Shown: in pieces, positions 26,389 to 34,910 of the stretch
Layout: every line of letters starts with the position of its first letter
Numbering within the stretch: position 1 is the first letter of the stretch
Source of the DNA: Pantoea sp. Ap-967
GTDB lineage: Bacteria > Pseudomonadota > Gammaproteobacteria > Pseudomonadales > Pseudomonadaceae
Direction of reading: 5' to 3'
Length of the DNA stretch: 64,000 bases
Assembly: GCF_011752565.1 (NCBI RefSeq)
Contig: NZ_VWXK01000009.1
Coordinates: 62,001-126,000, forward strand
Program-made: the position numbers and the translations under genes
The notes under the pieces: model-generated
Told to the model about the DNA's origin: nothing
Seen by the model: the letters and a program-made list of their open reading frames with translations, nothing else
The model's database searches: none

Positions 26389-27165
26389 TCAGGCGAACAG
26401 CTCGCTCGCCAGGCTCGCTGCCGACAGTTCCTGGGCTGCGGCCAGCAGCAGCGGCGCCAGCTCGGCCAGGCGCGCCGGTGCAAGGCGCGCGCTGGGCCCG
26501 GCAATGCTCAGCACGCCGATCACCTCGGTGCTTTGCGGGCGTTGCACCACGGCGGCCAGGGCCGAGGTGCCCAGCGCCGAGGTTTGCTCGACCCAGGCAT
26601 AGCCGCGCTCGCGGGCGCGTTGCAGGTAGCCCAGCAGGTCATCGGTGGAACGCGGCGCGTTGGGGCCGAAGTGCGTAGGGTCGGCGATGCCTTGGCGCAA
26701 CACCATCTGCAGCGCCTGCTCGTCACTGTGGCTGGCCAGCCAGGCGTGACCGGAGGCGGTGTAGAACAGCGGTGCGTCACGGCCCATGTCCGGGTCGTAG
26801 CGCAGCCCCGAGCGGGCGCCCTGGGATTTGGCGATCCAGGTTTGCCGGCCACCGTCGATCACCCCCAGGCGCACCAGCTCGCCGCTGTCCTGGGCCAGCC
26901 GGTCGAGAATCGGCTGGATGATGTCGGCGCCGCTGCTGGACAGGTAGCGAAAGCCCATGGCCACCAGCTTGGCAGACAACTGGTAACGGCTGTTGTCGCG
27001 GTTCTGCCGCACGTAGCCCAGGCGCACCAGTTCGGTGAGCATGCGGTGGGCTGCGCTCTTGGGGATGTCCAGGCGCTCGGCCAAGGTTTGCAAAGGCAGG
27101 CCATGGGGTTCGCCGGCAAGGCTTTCCACCAGGCTGAAGGCGCGTTCGATCTGACTACCGGCCAT
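26389..27165 (-). CDS. IclR-family transcriptional regulator
   Basis: 258-aa regulator. The winged helix-turn-helix is near the N-terminus (RAFSLVESLAGE, then LAERLDIPKSAAHRMLTELV); the effector domain includes LVRLGVIDGGRQTWIAKSQG, YTASGHAWLAS and RGYAWVEQTSALG. It begins MAGSQIERAF at 27165. It lies between the Gfo/Idh operon and the third flavoprotein gene; similar TGGAA/TTCCA palindromes stand before all three transcription units, including its own. I infer that it controls these genes, probably as a repressor relieved by a pathway intermediate. The gene is also bordered by a 16-bp direct repeat (26372 and 27253). Confidence 0.9.
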   Translation of the reverse strand: MAGSQIERAFSLVESLAGEPHGLPLQTLAERLDIPKSAAHRMLTELVRLGYVRQNRDNSRYQLSAKLVAMGFRYLSSSGADIIQPILDRLAQDSGELVRLGVIDGGRQTWIAKSQGARSGLRYDPDMGRDAPLFYTASGHAWLASHSDEQALQMVLRQGIADPTHFGPNAPRSTDDLLGYLQRARERGYAWVEQTSALGTSALAAVVQRPQSTEVIGVLSIAGPSARLAPARLAELAPLLLAAAQELSAASLASELFA

Positions 27166-27196
27166 GACATGTGTCCCTGAAAAAGTGGGCGAATTC

Positions 27197-27211
27197 TAGA
27201 AGATGATTCCA
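27197..27211. promoter_or_regulatory. Degenerate IclR-2 operator upstream of its own gene
   Basis: TAGAAGATGATTCCA matches the palindrome TGGAATC-N-GATTCCA at 12 of 15 positions. It lies 32 bp upstream of the IclR start at 27165. Confidence 0.4.
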
Positions 27212-27313
27212 TGGCGTCGATAGCAGAACAGGCAAGGCTGCGCTGAAGTGTCCGGTTATCGACCACAAGTTGCCCGCCCAGCTTGCCTGTTGCCGGGCAG
27301 GCTCGCAAGAATA

Positions 27314-27328
27314 TGGAATCTGATTCCA
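27314..27328. promoter_or_regulatory. IclR-2 operator upstream of flavoprotein copy 3
   Basis: TGGAATCTGATTCCA, a perfect 15-bp palindrome with one central base. It ends 22 bp before the ATG at 27351. Confidence 0.65.
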
Positions 27329-27350
27329 ATAATAACCAGGAGTTGCCCCA

Positions 27351-29054
27351 ATGCCCCATTCAACCGACTGCGATGTACTGGTCATCGGCTCCGGCGCGGC
27401 CGGGCTGGCGGCGGCGGTAACGGCCGCCTGGCATGGGCGGAAGGTGATCGTGGTGGAAAAGGACCCGGTATTGGGCGGCGCCACGGCCTGGTCCGGCGGC
27501 TGGGCGTGGGTGCCGCGCAACCCGTTGGCACGGCGGGCCGGCATCGTCGAGGACATCGAACAAGCGCGCACCTACCTGCGCCATGAACTGGGCGAGCAGT
27601 ACGACGCCGAACGGGTCGATGCCTTTCTTGAAGCCTGCCCGCACATGGTCGCCTTTTTCGAAAAGCACACTGCCTTGCAGTTTGCCGAGGGCAACGCCAT
27701 TCCCGACATGCACGGCGACACCCCCGGCGCTGCCCTGGGCGGGCATCAGGTGATCGCAGCGCCCTACGACGCCCGCGAAGTGGGCGCGCTGCTGCCGCGC
27801 CTGCGCCGCACGATGCGCGAAACTGCCTTCCTGGGCATGCCGATCATGGCCGGGGCCGACCTTGCCGCGTTCCTCAACCTCACCCGCTCGCCACGCGCCT
27901 TGCTGCACGTGTGCAAGCGCTTCGCTCGCCACCTCTACCACCTGGCCCGCTACGGCCGGGCCATGCACCTGGTCAATGGCGTGGCACTGGTGGCGCGCCT
28001 GGCGAAGTCGGCGGCAGATCTGGGCGTGCAATTACAGACGTCGAGCCCGGCCAGGCGCCTGCTGGTGGAAGATGGCAAGGTGGTGGGCGCCGTGGTGGAC
28101 ACTGCGCAGGGCCAGCGCTCGATCCGCGCCGGCGCCGTGGTGCTGGCTGCAGGCGGCTTCCCCAACGACAGCGCCCGCCGCCAGCAGCTGCTGCCCGAGG
28201 GCATCCGTGCGCATGAGCACCTGGCCCTGCCCCCGCCGGGTTGCAGCGGCGATGGCCTGAGATTGGGCGAAGCCGCCGGCGGCGTGGTGGCCACCGACCT
28301 CAAGTCGCCGGTGGCCTGGGCGCCGGTGTCCAAGGTGGCGCACCGCGATGGCAGCGTCGGCCACTTCCCGCACATCATCGAACGCGGCAAGCCTGGCATC
28401 ATCGGCGTGTTGGCCAACGGCAAGCGCTTCGTCAACGAGGCGCACGGCTACTACGACTATGTGTCGGCCATGCTGGCGGCCGTGCCGCAGGGTGAGCCGG
28501 CCTGTTCGTGGCTGATCTGCGACCACCGTTTCCAGCGCCGCTATGGCTTGGGCTACGCCCGCCCGGCACCGCTGCCGGTGGGGCCGCATGTGCGTAGCGG
28601 CTACCTCAAGCGCGGCGCCACCCTCGAACAGCTGGCCGCAGCCTGTGGCATCGACCCGGCGGGGCTGAGTGCCACGGTGGCGGCGTTCAACAGCCATGCA
28701 CGCAACGGCCAGGACCCGGCGTTCGGGCGTGGCTCCACCGCGTTCAACCGCAAGCAGGGCGACCCTCGGCACCCGGGCCCCAACCCTTGCGTCGCGCCCA
28801 TCGAACAGGGGCCGTTCTATGCGGTGAAAGTGCAGCCGGGTTGCTTCGGCACCTTCGCCGGCCTGCGCACCGACGGCCACGCCCGGGTGCTGGATGCCAG
28901 CGGCCAAGCCATTGCGGGCTTATATGCGGCGGGCACGGACATGGCCAGCGTGTTCGGCGGCTGGTATCCGTCCGGTGGCATCAACCTGGGGCCGGCGTTG
29001 ACCTTTGGCTATGTCGCGGGGAGGCACCTGAGCGGCGCGAAGGGGTATGAATGA
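27351..29054 (+). CDS. FAD_binding_2 family dehydrogenase (copy 3)
   Basis: Flavoprotein of 567 aa, the third homologue in the island. GSGAAG is at residues 13-18, then VEKDPVLGGATAWSGGWAW. RFVNEAHGYYDYVSAML and the end WYPSGGINLGPALTFGYVAG match the other copies; IPDMHGDTP replaces the PDYY segment of copy 1, so it is closer to copy 2. The start at 27351 follows an AGGAG box. A perfect TGGAATC-T-GATTCCA palindrome precedes it, and it is divergent from the second IclR gene. The role is inferred as desaturation of a cyclic oxo-acid, perhaps at a different step from copy 1. Confidence 0.85.
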   Translation: MPHSTDCDVLVIGSGAAGLAAAVTAAWHGRKVIVVEKDPVLGGATAWSGGWAWVPRNPLARRAGIVEDIEQARTYLRHELGEQYDAERVDAFLEACPHMVAFFEKHTALQFAEGNAIPDMHGDTPGAALGGHQVIAAPYDAREVGALLPRLRRTMRETAFLGMPIMAGADLAAFLNLTRSPRALLHVCKRFARHLYHLARYGRAMHLVNGVALVARLAKSAADLGVQLQTSSPARRLLVEDGKVVGAVVDTAQGQRSIRAGAVVLAAGGFPNDSARRQQLLPEGIRAHEHLALPPPGCSGDGLRLGEAAGGVVATDLKSPVAWAPVSKVAHRDGSVGHFPHIIERGKPGIIGVLANGKRFVNEAHGYYDYVSAMLAAVPQGEPACSWLICDHRFQRRYGLGYARPAPLPVGPHVRSGYLKRGATLEQLAAACGIDPAGLSATVAAFNSHARNGQDPAFGRGSTAFNRKQGDPRHPGPNPCVAPIEQGPFYAVKVQPGCFGTFAGLRTDGHARVLDASGQAIAGLYAAGTDMASVFGGWYPSGGINLGPALTFGYVAGRHLSGAKGYE

Positions 29055-29167
29055 GCGCAGGGCGGATTCGGGCATGGACATTGGTCGGGGTTGCGCTTAA
29101 AACTGGGGGCAGAGTGTTGAGTGGGTGTGGGGGTTAGGGGTGCATGGCTTGGGGTGTTTGGCGCCTG

Positions 29168-29316
29168 GGAGATCGAGCGCCGCCCGCGCGGCGCATCGCG
29201 AGCTACGCTCGCTCCTACGTTTGTTTCGGGCCAGTTTTGCCTGTGCCGCTGCGCCTGAAACTGACGTAGGAGCGAGCGTAGCTCGCGATGCGCCGCGCGG
29301 GCGGCGCTCGATCTCC
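29168..29316. repeat. 53-bp perfect inverted repeat (extended REP doublet)
   Basis: Arms 29168-29220 and 29264-29316 are exact reverse complements over 53 bp, around a 43-bp loop. The arm starts GGAGATCGAGCGCCGCCCGC and ends in the REP half GCTCGCTCCTACGT. This element explains most of the 356-bp gap 29055-29410; the remaining bases show no gene. A related element with one damaged arm lies at 62872-62983. Confidence 0.93.
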
Positions 29317-29410
29317 CCGGCAACACAACCCCCAAGGCGAACCCTACCGCCCCCAAAATACCCCACCCATCAACCCACCGCCGACCTTCACCCAAGGAGG
29401 AACCCTGCCT

Positions 29411-29797
29411 TTGAACACCAACCCCGAGCGCTCACGCGGCTGGCTGGCCAACAAGTTGCTCGCCGACGGCCAGGAACCGGACCCGCGCTTCACCCTGGCC
29501 AACGAGCGCACCTTCCTGGCCTGGATTCGCACCTCCCTGGCACTGCTGGCCAGCGGCATCGCCATAGACATGTTCACCGCAGAAATCTTCAGCGCCGGCA
29601 CTCGCCGCCTGCTGGCCGTGGCGCTGATCTGCCTGGCCCTGCTGCTGAGCCTGCCGGCCTTCGTGCGCTGGCTCAACGTCGAGCGGGCCATGCGCCAGAA
29701 ACGCCCGCTGCCCTTCCCACTGATCGCGCCCGCGCTGTCGATCGGTGTGTCGCTGGTGATGGTGGTGTTCGCCTATGCGGTGTTCTTCCATGCCTGA
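29411..29797 (+). CDS. DUF202 family membrane protein (first of two)
   Basis: Small inner-membrane protein, 128 aa if translation starts at the TTG at 29411, which follows AAGGAGG by 10 nt; no ATG is available between the REP hairpin and the conserved region. The DUF202 signature RFTLANERTFLAWIRTSLAL lies near residues 22-41 and is followed by three hydrophobic helices. DUF202 is also found fused to polyphosphate-polymerase (VTC) proteins in eukaryotes; the role in bacteria is unknown. It overlaps the second DUF202 gene by 8 bp. Confidence 0.78.
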   Translation: MNTNPERSRGWLANKLLADGQEPDPRFTLANERTFLAWIRTSLALLASGIAIDMFTAEIFSAGTRRLLAVALICLALLLSLPAFVRWLNVERAMRQKRPLPFPLIAPALSIGVSLVMVVFAYAVFFHA

Positions 29798-30119
29798 GCC
29801 CGACAACGGCCACGTCGATGACGGGCTGCAACCGGAGCGCACCCTGCTGGCCTGGCGCCGGACCATCCTGGCCATGGTGGTGTGCAGCTGCTTCTTCCTG
29901 CGCTGGGTGCCGCACCACCGCTGGCTGGCAGTGGTGCCGGCGGTGCTCTGCCTGCTGGCCGCCGGGGCCGCCTGGCTGCGCCTGCGGCGGCGCTACCAGC
30001 GCCACGTGGTGGGGCTGCGCGCCGAAACCATCGCCTCGGGCGTTGCCGTGAACCTGATGCTGGCCGTGTGCGTCACCGCCCTGTGTGTGGTGGAGCTGGC
30101 CGCGATCCTGGCCTGGTGA
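29790..30119 (+). CDS. DUF202 family membrane protein (second of two)
   Basis: 109-aa inner-membrane protein. GLQPERTLLAWRRTILAMVV is the DUF202 core (the ER-T-LAW-RT pattern shared with the preceding gene), followed by two more hydrophobic segments ending near the C-terminus. The ATG at 29790 sits within ATGCCTGA, which also contains the stop of the first gene, so the two are translationally coupled and probably form a hetero-oligomer. No function can be assigned from the sequence. Confidence 0.82.
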   Translation: MPEPDNGHVDDGLQPERTLLAWRRTILAMVVCSCFFLRWVPHHRWLAVVPAVLCLLAAGAAWLRLRRRYQRHVVGLRAETIASGVAVNLMLAVCVTALCVVELAAILAW

Positions 30120-30131
30120 CGGCCCTGGCGG

Positions 30132-32981
30132 CTAGAGCTGCGCCAGCCAGTACGGCACGTCCACGGCGTCGATCTGCTCGGGGCGCAGGAAGCGTTCGGC
30201 GTATTCGCGGTACACACCACTGCCAAGAAACAGCTTGAGCAACTGCCCGTCGACATGCTGGTCACGGGCCATGAACACCAGAATCTTCACCGACTCGGAC
30301 AAGGTCTTGGCCGGTTTGTACGGGCGGTCGGCCGCCGTCAGCGCTTCGAAGATATCGGCAATCGCCATCACCCGCTCGGCAACGCTCAGCTCGCCCATGC
30401 GCAGGCGCCGTGGGTAGCCGCTGCCGTCCATCTTCTCGTGGTGGTTGCTGGCGATGTCCGGCACCCGCCGCAGTTGCCGCGGGAAGGGCAGCGCGGTGAG
30501 CATCATCAGGGTCTGCACGATGTGTTCGTTGATCTTGAAACGTTCTTCGTCGTTCAGCGTGCCACGGCGAATCGCCAGGTTGTACAACTCGCCATGGTTG
30601 CTGGCATGGGCCGGCAGGCGCATGTCGAAGCCCCAGACATTGCGCGGGTCGTCCTTGGCCACCGGTGGCTTGCGTGGCCCCCAGGGCACGCGGTGCTCCG
30701 GGCGGTCGGCCAGCAGCGGCTCGGCCACCGGCAAGGGCGACGCCGGCACATCGGCAAAACGCTGCGCTTCATCGCGGGAAATGCCCAGGCGGTTGTCGAA
30801 ATGGCGCTGCCAGCGGCGCTCGCCGATGCGCTGCAAGCGGTCGATGTCGGCCTGCTCCATGAATTCGCCGCCGATATTGGCCTTGGCGACGAAGGCGAAC
30901 TCTTCCTGCAATTGCGCGCGGGCCTGCGCCAGCACCTGTTGCAATGCGCCGGGCTGCCCGCCCTGGGCCAGGCCTTGCCAATAGGCAAGCTCGGCATCGC
31001 GCCAAAGCACTTCGAAGCGCATGCGGATTTCGTGAATGCGGTTGTACAGGGTTTCCAGCTTGGTCGCCTTGTCCACCACGTATTCGGGGCTGGTGATCTT
31101 GCCGCAGTCGTGCAGCCAGGCGGCGATGCGAAACTCGTAGCGTTCGGCCTCGCTCATGCTGAAGCCGGCAAACGGCCCGCTGTCGGCCTGCACGGCTTTG
31201 TCCAGCAGCATCTGCGCCAGTTGCGGCACACGTTCGCAGTGGCCGCCGGTGTAGGGGCTCTTGGCATCGATGGCGTCGGCCAGCAGCTTGATCATGCCGT
31301 CCAGCAAGCGTTGCTGAGCCTCGACCAACTGACGGGTTTCAATGGCCACGGCGGCTGCGCCGGACAACTCTTCGACAAAGCGCCGGAACGGCCCACTCAC
31401 CTCACTGGCCGCCGCCTCGCCGCCCAACTGCAACACAAGAATGCCAAGCCGTTGCTGGCTACGGTCATCCAGCACCACCGCAAGGCTGCGCCCGCGCAAC
31501 TCCAAGGCCTGGGTGACAGTCGCGGCCAGGTCGCCGAGGTCGCTTTCAGGTACCGCCAGCGCGGCGGGATAGCCATCGCCCCGGCAGGCGGCCGCCAGGC
31601 GCAGTTGCTGTTGCTCGGTGTCGTACAGGTACACGGCGCCGCCACTGACGCCCGCAGCGTCCACCAGGTGCTTGAGCACGCCGTCGAGCATGCGCTCCAG
31701 CTGGGTTTCACGGCTGAGCGTCAGGGTGATCGCCTGAAAGCTGCGAATCGTGCCGGACATGCGCCTGAGCACGCGGCTGAGCTCGCGCACTTCGCTCACC
31801 CGCGACGCCACCCCGACTTCACGGCTGAAGTCGAAGTCGGCAAGGCCGCGCACCTGCTCGGCCAGCTGGTGCAGCGGGCGGCCGATACGCCGCCCGATCA
31901 GCCCGCCGAGCAACAGCAGCACGGCCATCAGCGCTGCCGTCCACAGCAGTTGCTCGAACAGCACCTTGCGCGCCCCCGCCAGCAGCTCGTGGGCCGGTAC
32001 CGCCATCAGCACCTGCAATTGCTGGCCGGCCAGGGTCGTCAGCGGCACGCGCATGCCGTACCAGGCCTGGCCGCCCACCTGGTACAGCGCCGGGCGAGTG
32101 CTTTGCGGCTGCTCGGCGTAGATCCGCTGCAGGCTGGGGATGCCCAGCTCGGTGACATTTGAAAGCCGAACATGGCTGCCCTCATGCACGATCACCCGCT
32201 GCAGGTCGGGGTAGGCCACCACACTGCCCTGGTCATCGACCACGGCGATTTCGGTGCCGGCGGTCATGCGCAGGTCGCGGGTTTCGCTGGCCAGGTCGTC
32301 GACCGAGACGTCCATGCCGATCACCGCGACGCCGTCGGTGCTGCGCTGGGCCATGGTCAGGCCGATCTCGCGGGTGGTGAAGAACACATAGGGACGGGTC
32401 AGCACCGTGCCGGTGCGCTGCACGGCGTCGACGAACCAGGGGCGCTGGCGCGGGTCGTAGTGGTAGTCCGGCATGGCCTTGGCCAGCAGCAGCGTCAGCG
32501 CGCTGTCGTAGAAACGCCACTCGCCCAGCATCGCCCCGCCCTCGCCCAGGCTCATGGTTTGCACCAGAAAGCGCGTGCCTGCCGGGGCGGCGAAGCGCTG
32601 CAGCAGCTCGGGGTCGACCAGCCGGCGCACCAGCAGGAACTCGCCATTGGGGTAGCCGACGTAGGCGGCGCTGAGCATCTTGTTGGCGTCGAGGTTCTCG
32701 ACCAGTTGCGGCAGCTGCGCCAGGCGCTGGGCCAGGGTGCCAGCGGCAGGGTTGAAGGCCAGCAGGCGAATGCTGCTCTGCGCCGGGTCCACCAGCCGCC
32801 GGGCGCGTTCATCGATGGTTTTACCAACCTGCTGGGCAGCATCCCCGGCGGCGGCCACCAGGGTCTGGCTGATGCCGCGGTAGCCTTGCCAGGCCAGGCC
32901 CGCGCCGAGCAGCAGCATGCCGAGCATGATGGCCAGGGCCACCATCCACTGCAGGGAAATGCCCCGGCCAGGCGTGTTCAT
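30132..32981 (-). CDS. Membrane sensor with Cache-type periplasmic domain, HAMP, GAF and HD-GYP domains
   Basis: Probable cyclic-di-GMP phosphodiesterase, 949 aa from the ATG at 32981 (MNTPGRGISLQ). Order: membrane segment about 12-32; periplasmic double-Cache-like sensor to about 345 (YDPRQRPWFVDAV is a Cache signature); second membrane segment near 352-374; HAMP-like linker; GAF-like region about 440-570; HD-GYP from about 590. The metal-binding HDCGKI is near residue 620 and HHEKMDGSGYP near 852. The spacing between them is about 230 residues instead of the usual 65 or so, owing to an insertion that contains a WQRHFDNRLG segment. It is convergent with the DUF202 pair. Ligand and output are unknown. 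Confidence 0.85.
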   Translation of the reverse strand: MNTPGRGISLQWMVALAIMLGMLLLGAGLAWQGYRGISQTLVAAAGDAAQQVGKTIDERARRLVDPAQSSIRLLAFNPAAGTLAQRLAQLPQLVENLDANKMLSAAYVGYPNGEFLLVRRLVDPELLQRFAAPAGTRFLVQTMSLGEGGAMLGEWRFYDSALTLLLAKAMPDYHYDPRQRPWFVDAVQRTGTVLTRPYVFFTTREIGLTMAQRSTDGVAVIGMDVSVDDLASETRDLRMTAGTEIAVVDDQGSVVAYPDLQRVIVHEGSHVRLSNVTELGIPSLQRIYAEQPQSTRPALYQVGGQAWYGMRVPLTTLAGQQLQVLMAVPAHELLAGARKVLFEQLLWTAALMAVLLLLGGLIGRRIGRPLHQLAEQVRGLADFDFSREVGVASRVSEVRELSRVLRRMSGTIRSFQAITLTLSRETQLERMLDGVLKHLVDAAGVSGGAVYLYDTEQQQLRLAAACRGDGYPAALAVPESDLGDLAATVTQALELRGRSLAVVLDDRSQQRLGILVLQLGGEAAASEVSGPFRRFVEELSGAAAVAIETRQLVEAQQRLLDGMIKLLADAIDAKSPYTGGHCERVPQLAQMLLDKAVQADSGPFAGFSMSEAERYEFRIAAWLHDCGKITSPEYVVDKATKLETLYNRIHEIRMRFEVLWRDAELAYWQGLAQGGQPGALQQVLAQARAQLQEEFAFVAKANIGGEFMEQADIDRLQRIGERRWQRHFDNRLGISRDEAQRFADVPASPLPVAEPLLADRPEHRVPWGPRKPPVAKDDPRNVWGFDMRLPAHASNHGELYNLAIRRGTLNDEERFKINEHIVQTLMMLTALPFPRQLRRVPDIASNHHEKMDGSGYPRRLRMGELSVAERVMAIADIFEALTAADRPYKPAKTLSESVKILVFMARDQHVDGQLLKLFLGSGVYREYAERFLRPEQIDAVDVPYWLAQL

Positions 32982-33210
32982 GGCTGCCCGCCCCCTGAAC
33001 GCGCGCGGCACCCCCTGCTCGCCCACAGGCGACCTGCCGACCCGGCAGCACGACCCAGCAACACGCAGACCATCCGCGGCATTCCTTATGTGGCGATTTC
33101 AACAGTGTAATCAGCCGAGATGAATGTGCTGGGCGAAAGGCGTTCGCTGGCAGCGAGGCATGCTCGATAGTGGCACGGCGATATTGCAAATTTCAATGCT
33201 GAGGGAGACG

Positions 33211-33262
33211 CGGTGGATGGCACCGCTTCGCCGGTGTTCGCGGGGCAAGCCCGCTCCTACAG
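33211..33262. repeat. REP element (GTAGGAGCGGG type), single
   Basis: Hairpin CACCGCTTCGCCGGTG followed by TTCGCGGGGCAAGCCCGCTC and CTACA. It lies in the 447-bp gap 32982-33428 between the divergent sensor and nhaA genes. Apart from the nhaA leader I see no gene or clear terminator in the rest of that gap. Confidence 0.8.
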
Positions 33263-33428
33263 GGGATTGCTGTGCGCAATCCCGGCAAAAACCTGCCTGA
33301 ATGGCCATTCGCCCTTGGCCTCCCGGCGCTTGCCCGCTAAAATCCTTCCCGGGTGCTAGCTGCAACGTGCAGTGAGGCAGGTTAAAGAACAACGCTGGTC
33401 GGGCCGCCATGCGGGAGCCTTTGCGCCT

Positions 33429-34787
33429 ATGCAAAAGACCAAGTTGACGCGTGCCCAGCGTCTGGCCCAGCGTGCCTTCGCCCATTTCGAGCGTTTCCTG
33501 CACATCGAAGCCGTCAGCGGCATTGTGCTGCTGATTACCGCCATCGCGGCGTTGATCTGGGCGAACTCACCCGCCGCTGCCAGCTACGACGCCCTGTGGC
33601 ATACCCCGATCGGCTTTACCCTCGGCTCGCTGAGCTATTCGCAGTCCCTGCACTTCTGGATCAACGATGGCCTGATGACCATCTTCTTCCTGGTGGTGGG
33701 CATGGAAATTCGCCGGGAAATCCACGAGGGCGCCCTGGCCAGCCTGCGCCAGGCCACCTTGCCCATGGCTGCGGCGGTTGGCGGCGTGGCCGTGCCGGCG
33801 CTGATCTACTTGGCGTTCGGCCATGCACCGGCCGAACAACAGGGCTGGGCCGTGCCCACTGCCACCGACATCGCCTTTGCCGTGGGCGTGCTCGCGCTGC
33901 TCGGCAAGTCGATTCCCTCCAACATCCGTGTGTTCCTGCTGGCCCTGGCGATCATCGACGACATCATCGCGGTGCTAATCATCGCCATCTTCTATTCCGG
34001 CGGCCTCGACTACAGCGGCTTCGGCGTGGCGGCCGTCGGCCTGCTGCTGGTGATCGCGCTGCAGAAAATTGGCATCGGCTCGGCCTGGGCCTATGTGATT
34101 CCCGGCGCCATCACCTGGGTTGGCATGCTGATGACCGGTGCCCACCCGACCCTGGCCGGCGTGGTGCTTGGCCTGATGACGCCTGTGGTCGCCATGCCGT
34201 TGGGCGAGCGCCCGGTGGATGCGATTTCGCGCTTCACCCATGACCTGCTCGGCCGCGCCAAGGCACCGGCAGCAGACACCGGCGAATTGATCGACCCCCT
34301 CAAGCGCCTGCGCCTGGCCCAGCGCGAGCTGGTGGCACCGGTAACCCGCGTGGGCGGCGCCCTGCACCCGTGGGTGGCCTACGCGATCATGCCGCTGTTC
34401 GCCCTGGCCAACGCCGGGGTGGGGCTGTCGGGCATCGACCTGTCGGCCGAAGGGCCGCACTGGGTGATGACCGCGGTGGCCGTGGCCCTGGTGGCGGGCA
34501 AGCCGCTGGGCATCATCGGCGTCAGCTGGCTGATGGTGCGGCTGGGCTGGTGCAGCCTGCCGGCGCAGGTCGACTGGCGCGGCATCACCCTGATCGGCCT
34601 GCTGGCCGGCATCGGCTTCACCATGTCGATCTTCATCGCCAACCTGGCCTACAGCGACCCTGGCGCGCTGGGCGCGGCCAAGCTTGGGGTGCTGTCGGGT
34701 TCGGTGATCGCTGCCGTGCTCGGCCTGGCCTGGGGCGTGCTGGCGATGCGCAAGGCCAACGCCAAAGCCCCGCTGCAAGCGGGCTGA
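33429..34787 (+). CDS. nhaA: Na+/H+ antiporter NhaA
   Basis: Inner-membrane antiporter that exchanges internal Na+ for external H+, for sodium and pH homeostasis. 452 aa, somewhat longer than E. coli NhaA because of extensions at the ends. Family motifs: [13 protein letters not shown] in the early loop, [14 protein letters not shown] with the Asp of the pump site, and [19 protein letters not shown] with the Asp pair that binds Na+; the late segment [20 protein letters not shown] is the usual helix 11. Start at 33429 ([11 protein letters not shown]) after GGGAG; an in-frame ATG lies 18 nt upstream. A terminator follows at 34795. Confidence 0.94.
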   Translation: MQKTKLTRAQRLAQRAFAHFERFLHIEAVSGIVLLITAIAALIWANSPAAASYDALWHTPIGFTLGSLSYSQSLHFWINDGLMTIFFLVVGMEIRREIHEGALASLRQATLPMAAAVGGVAVPALIYLAFGHAPAEQQGWAVPTATDIAFAVGVLALLGKSIPSNIRVFLLALAIIDDIIAVLIIAIFYSGGLDYSGFGVAAVGLLLVIALQKIGIGSAWAYVIPGAITWVGMLMTGAHPTLAGVVLGLMTPVVAMPLGERPVDAISRFTHDLLGRAKAPAADTGELIDPLKRLRLAQRELVAPVTRVGGALHPWVAYAIMPLFALANAGVGLSGIDLSAEGPHWVMTAVAVALVAGKPLGIIGVSWLMVRLGWCSLPAQVDWRGITLIGLLAGIGFTMSIFIANLAYSDPGALGAAKLGVLSGSVIAAVLGLAWGVLAMRKANAKAPLQAG

Positions 34788-34794
34788 ACCGATT

Positions 34795-34824
34795 CGGGGC
34801 CTGCGGGCCCCGGTCATTTTCTTG
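34795..34824 (+). terminator. Hairpin terminator after nhaA
   Basis: Perfect 7-bp stem CGGGGCC-TGCG-GGCCCCG at 34795-34812, followed by GTCATTTTCTTG. The T-run is interrupted. Confidence 0.65.
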
Positions 34825-34910
34825 TATACAAAAATTTCAAACTTTGCTTACATGCCCTGGGCGCCTACGACACCGGCCAACGTCGCTGCGTATTGCGCCA
34901 GGCTCAAGCC

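Noticed and set aside
33171..33188. Sigma-54 promoter (TGGCAC then TTGCA) upstream of nhaA
   Set aside because: The two elements are 7 bp apart; the -24/-12 consensus needs 5 bp between these elements, so the fixed spacing is wrong.
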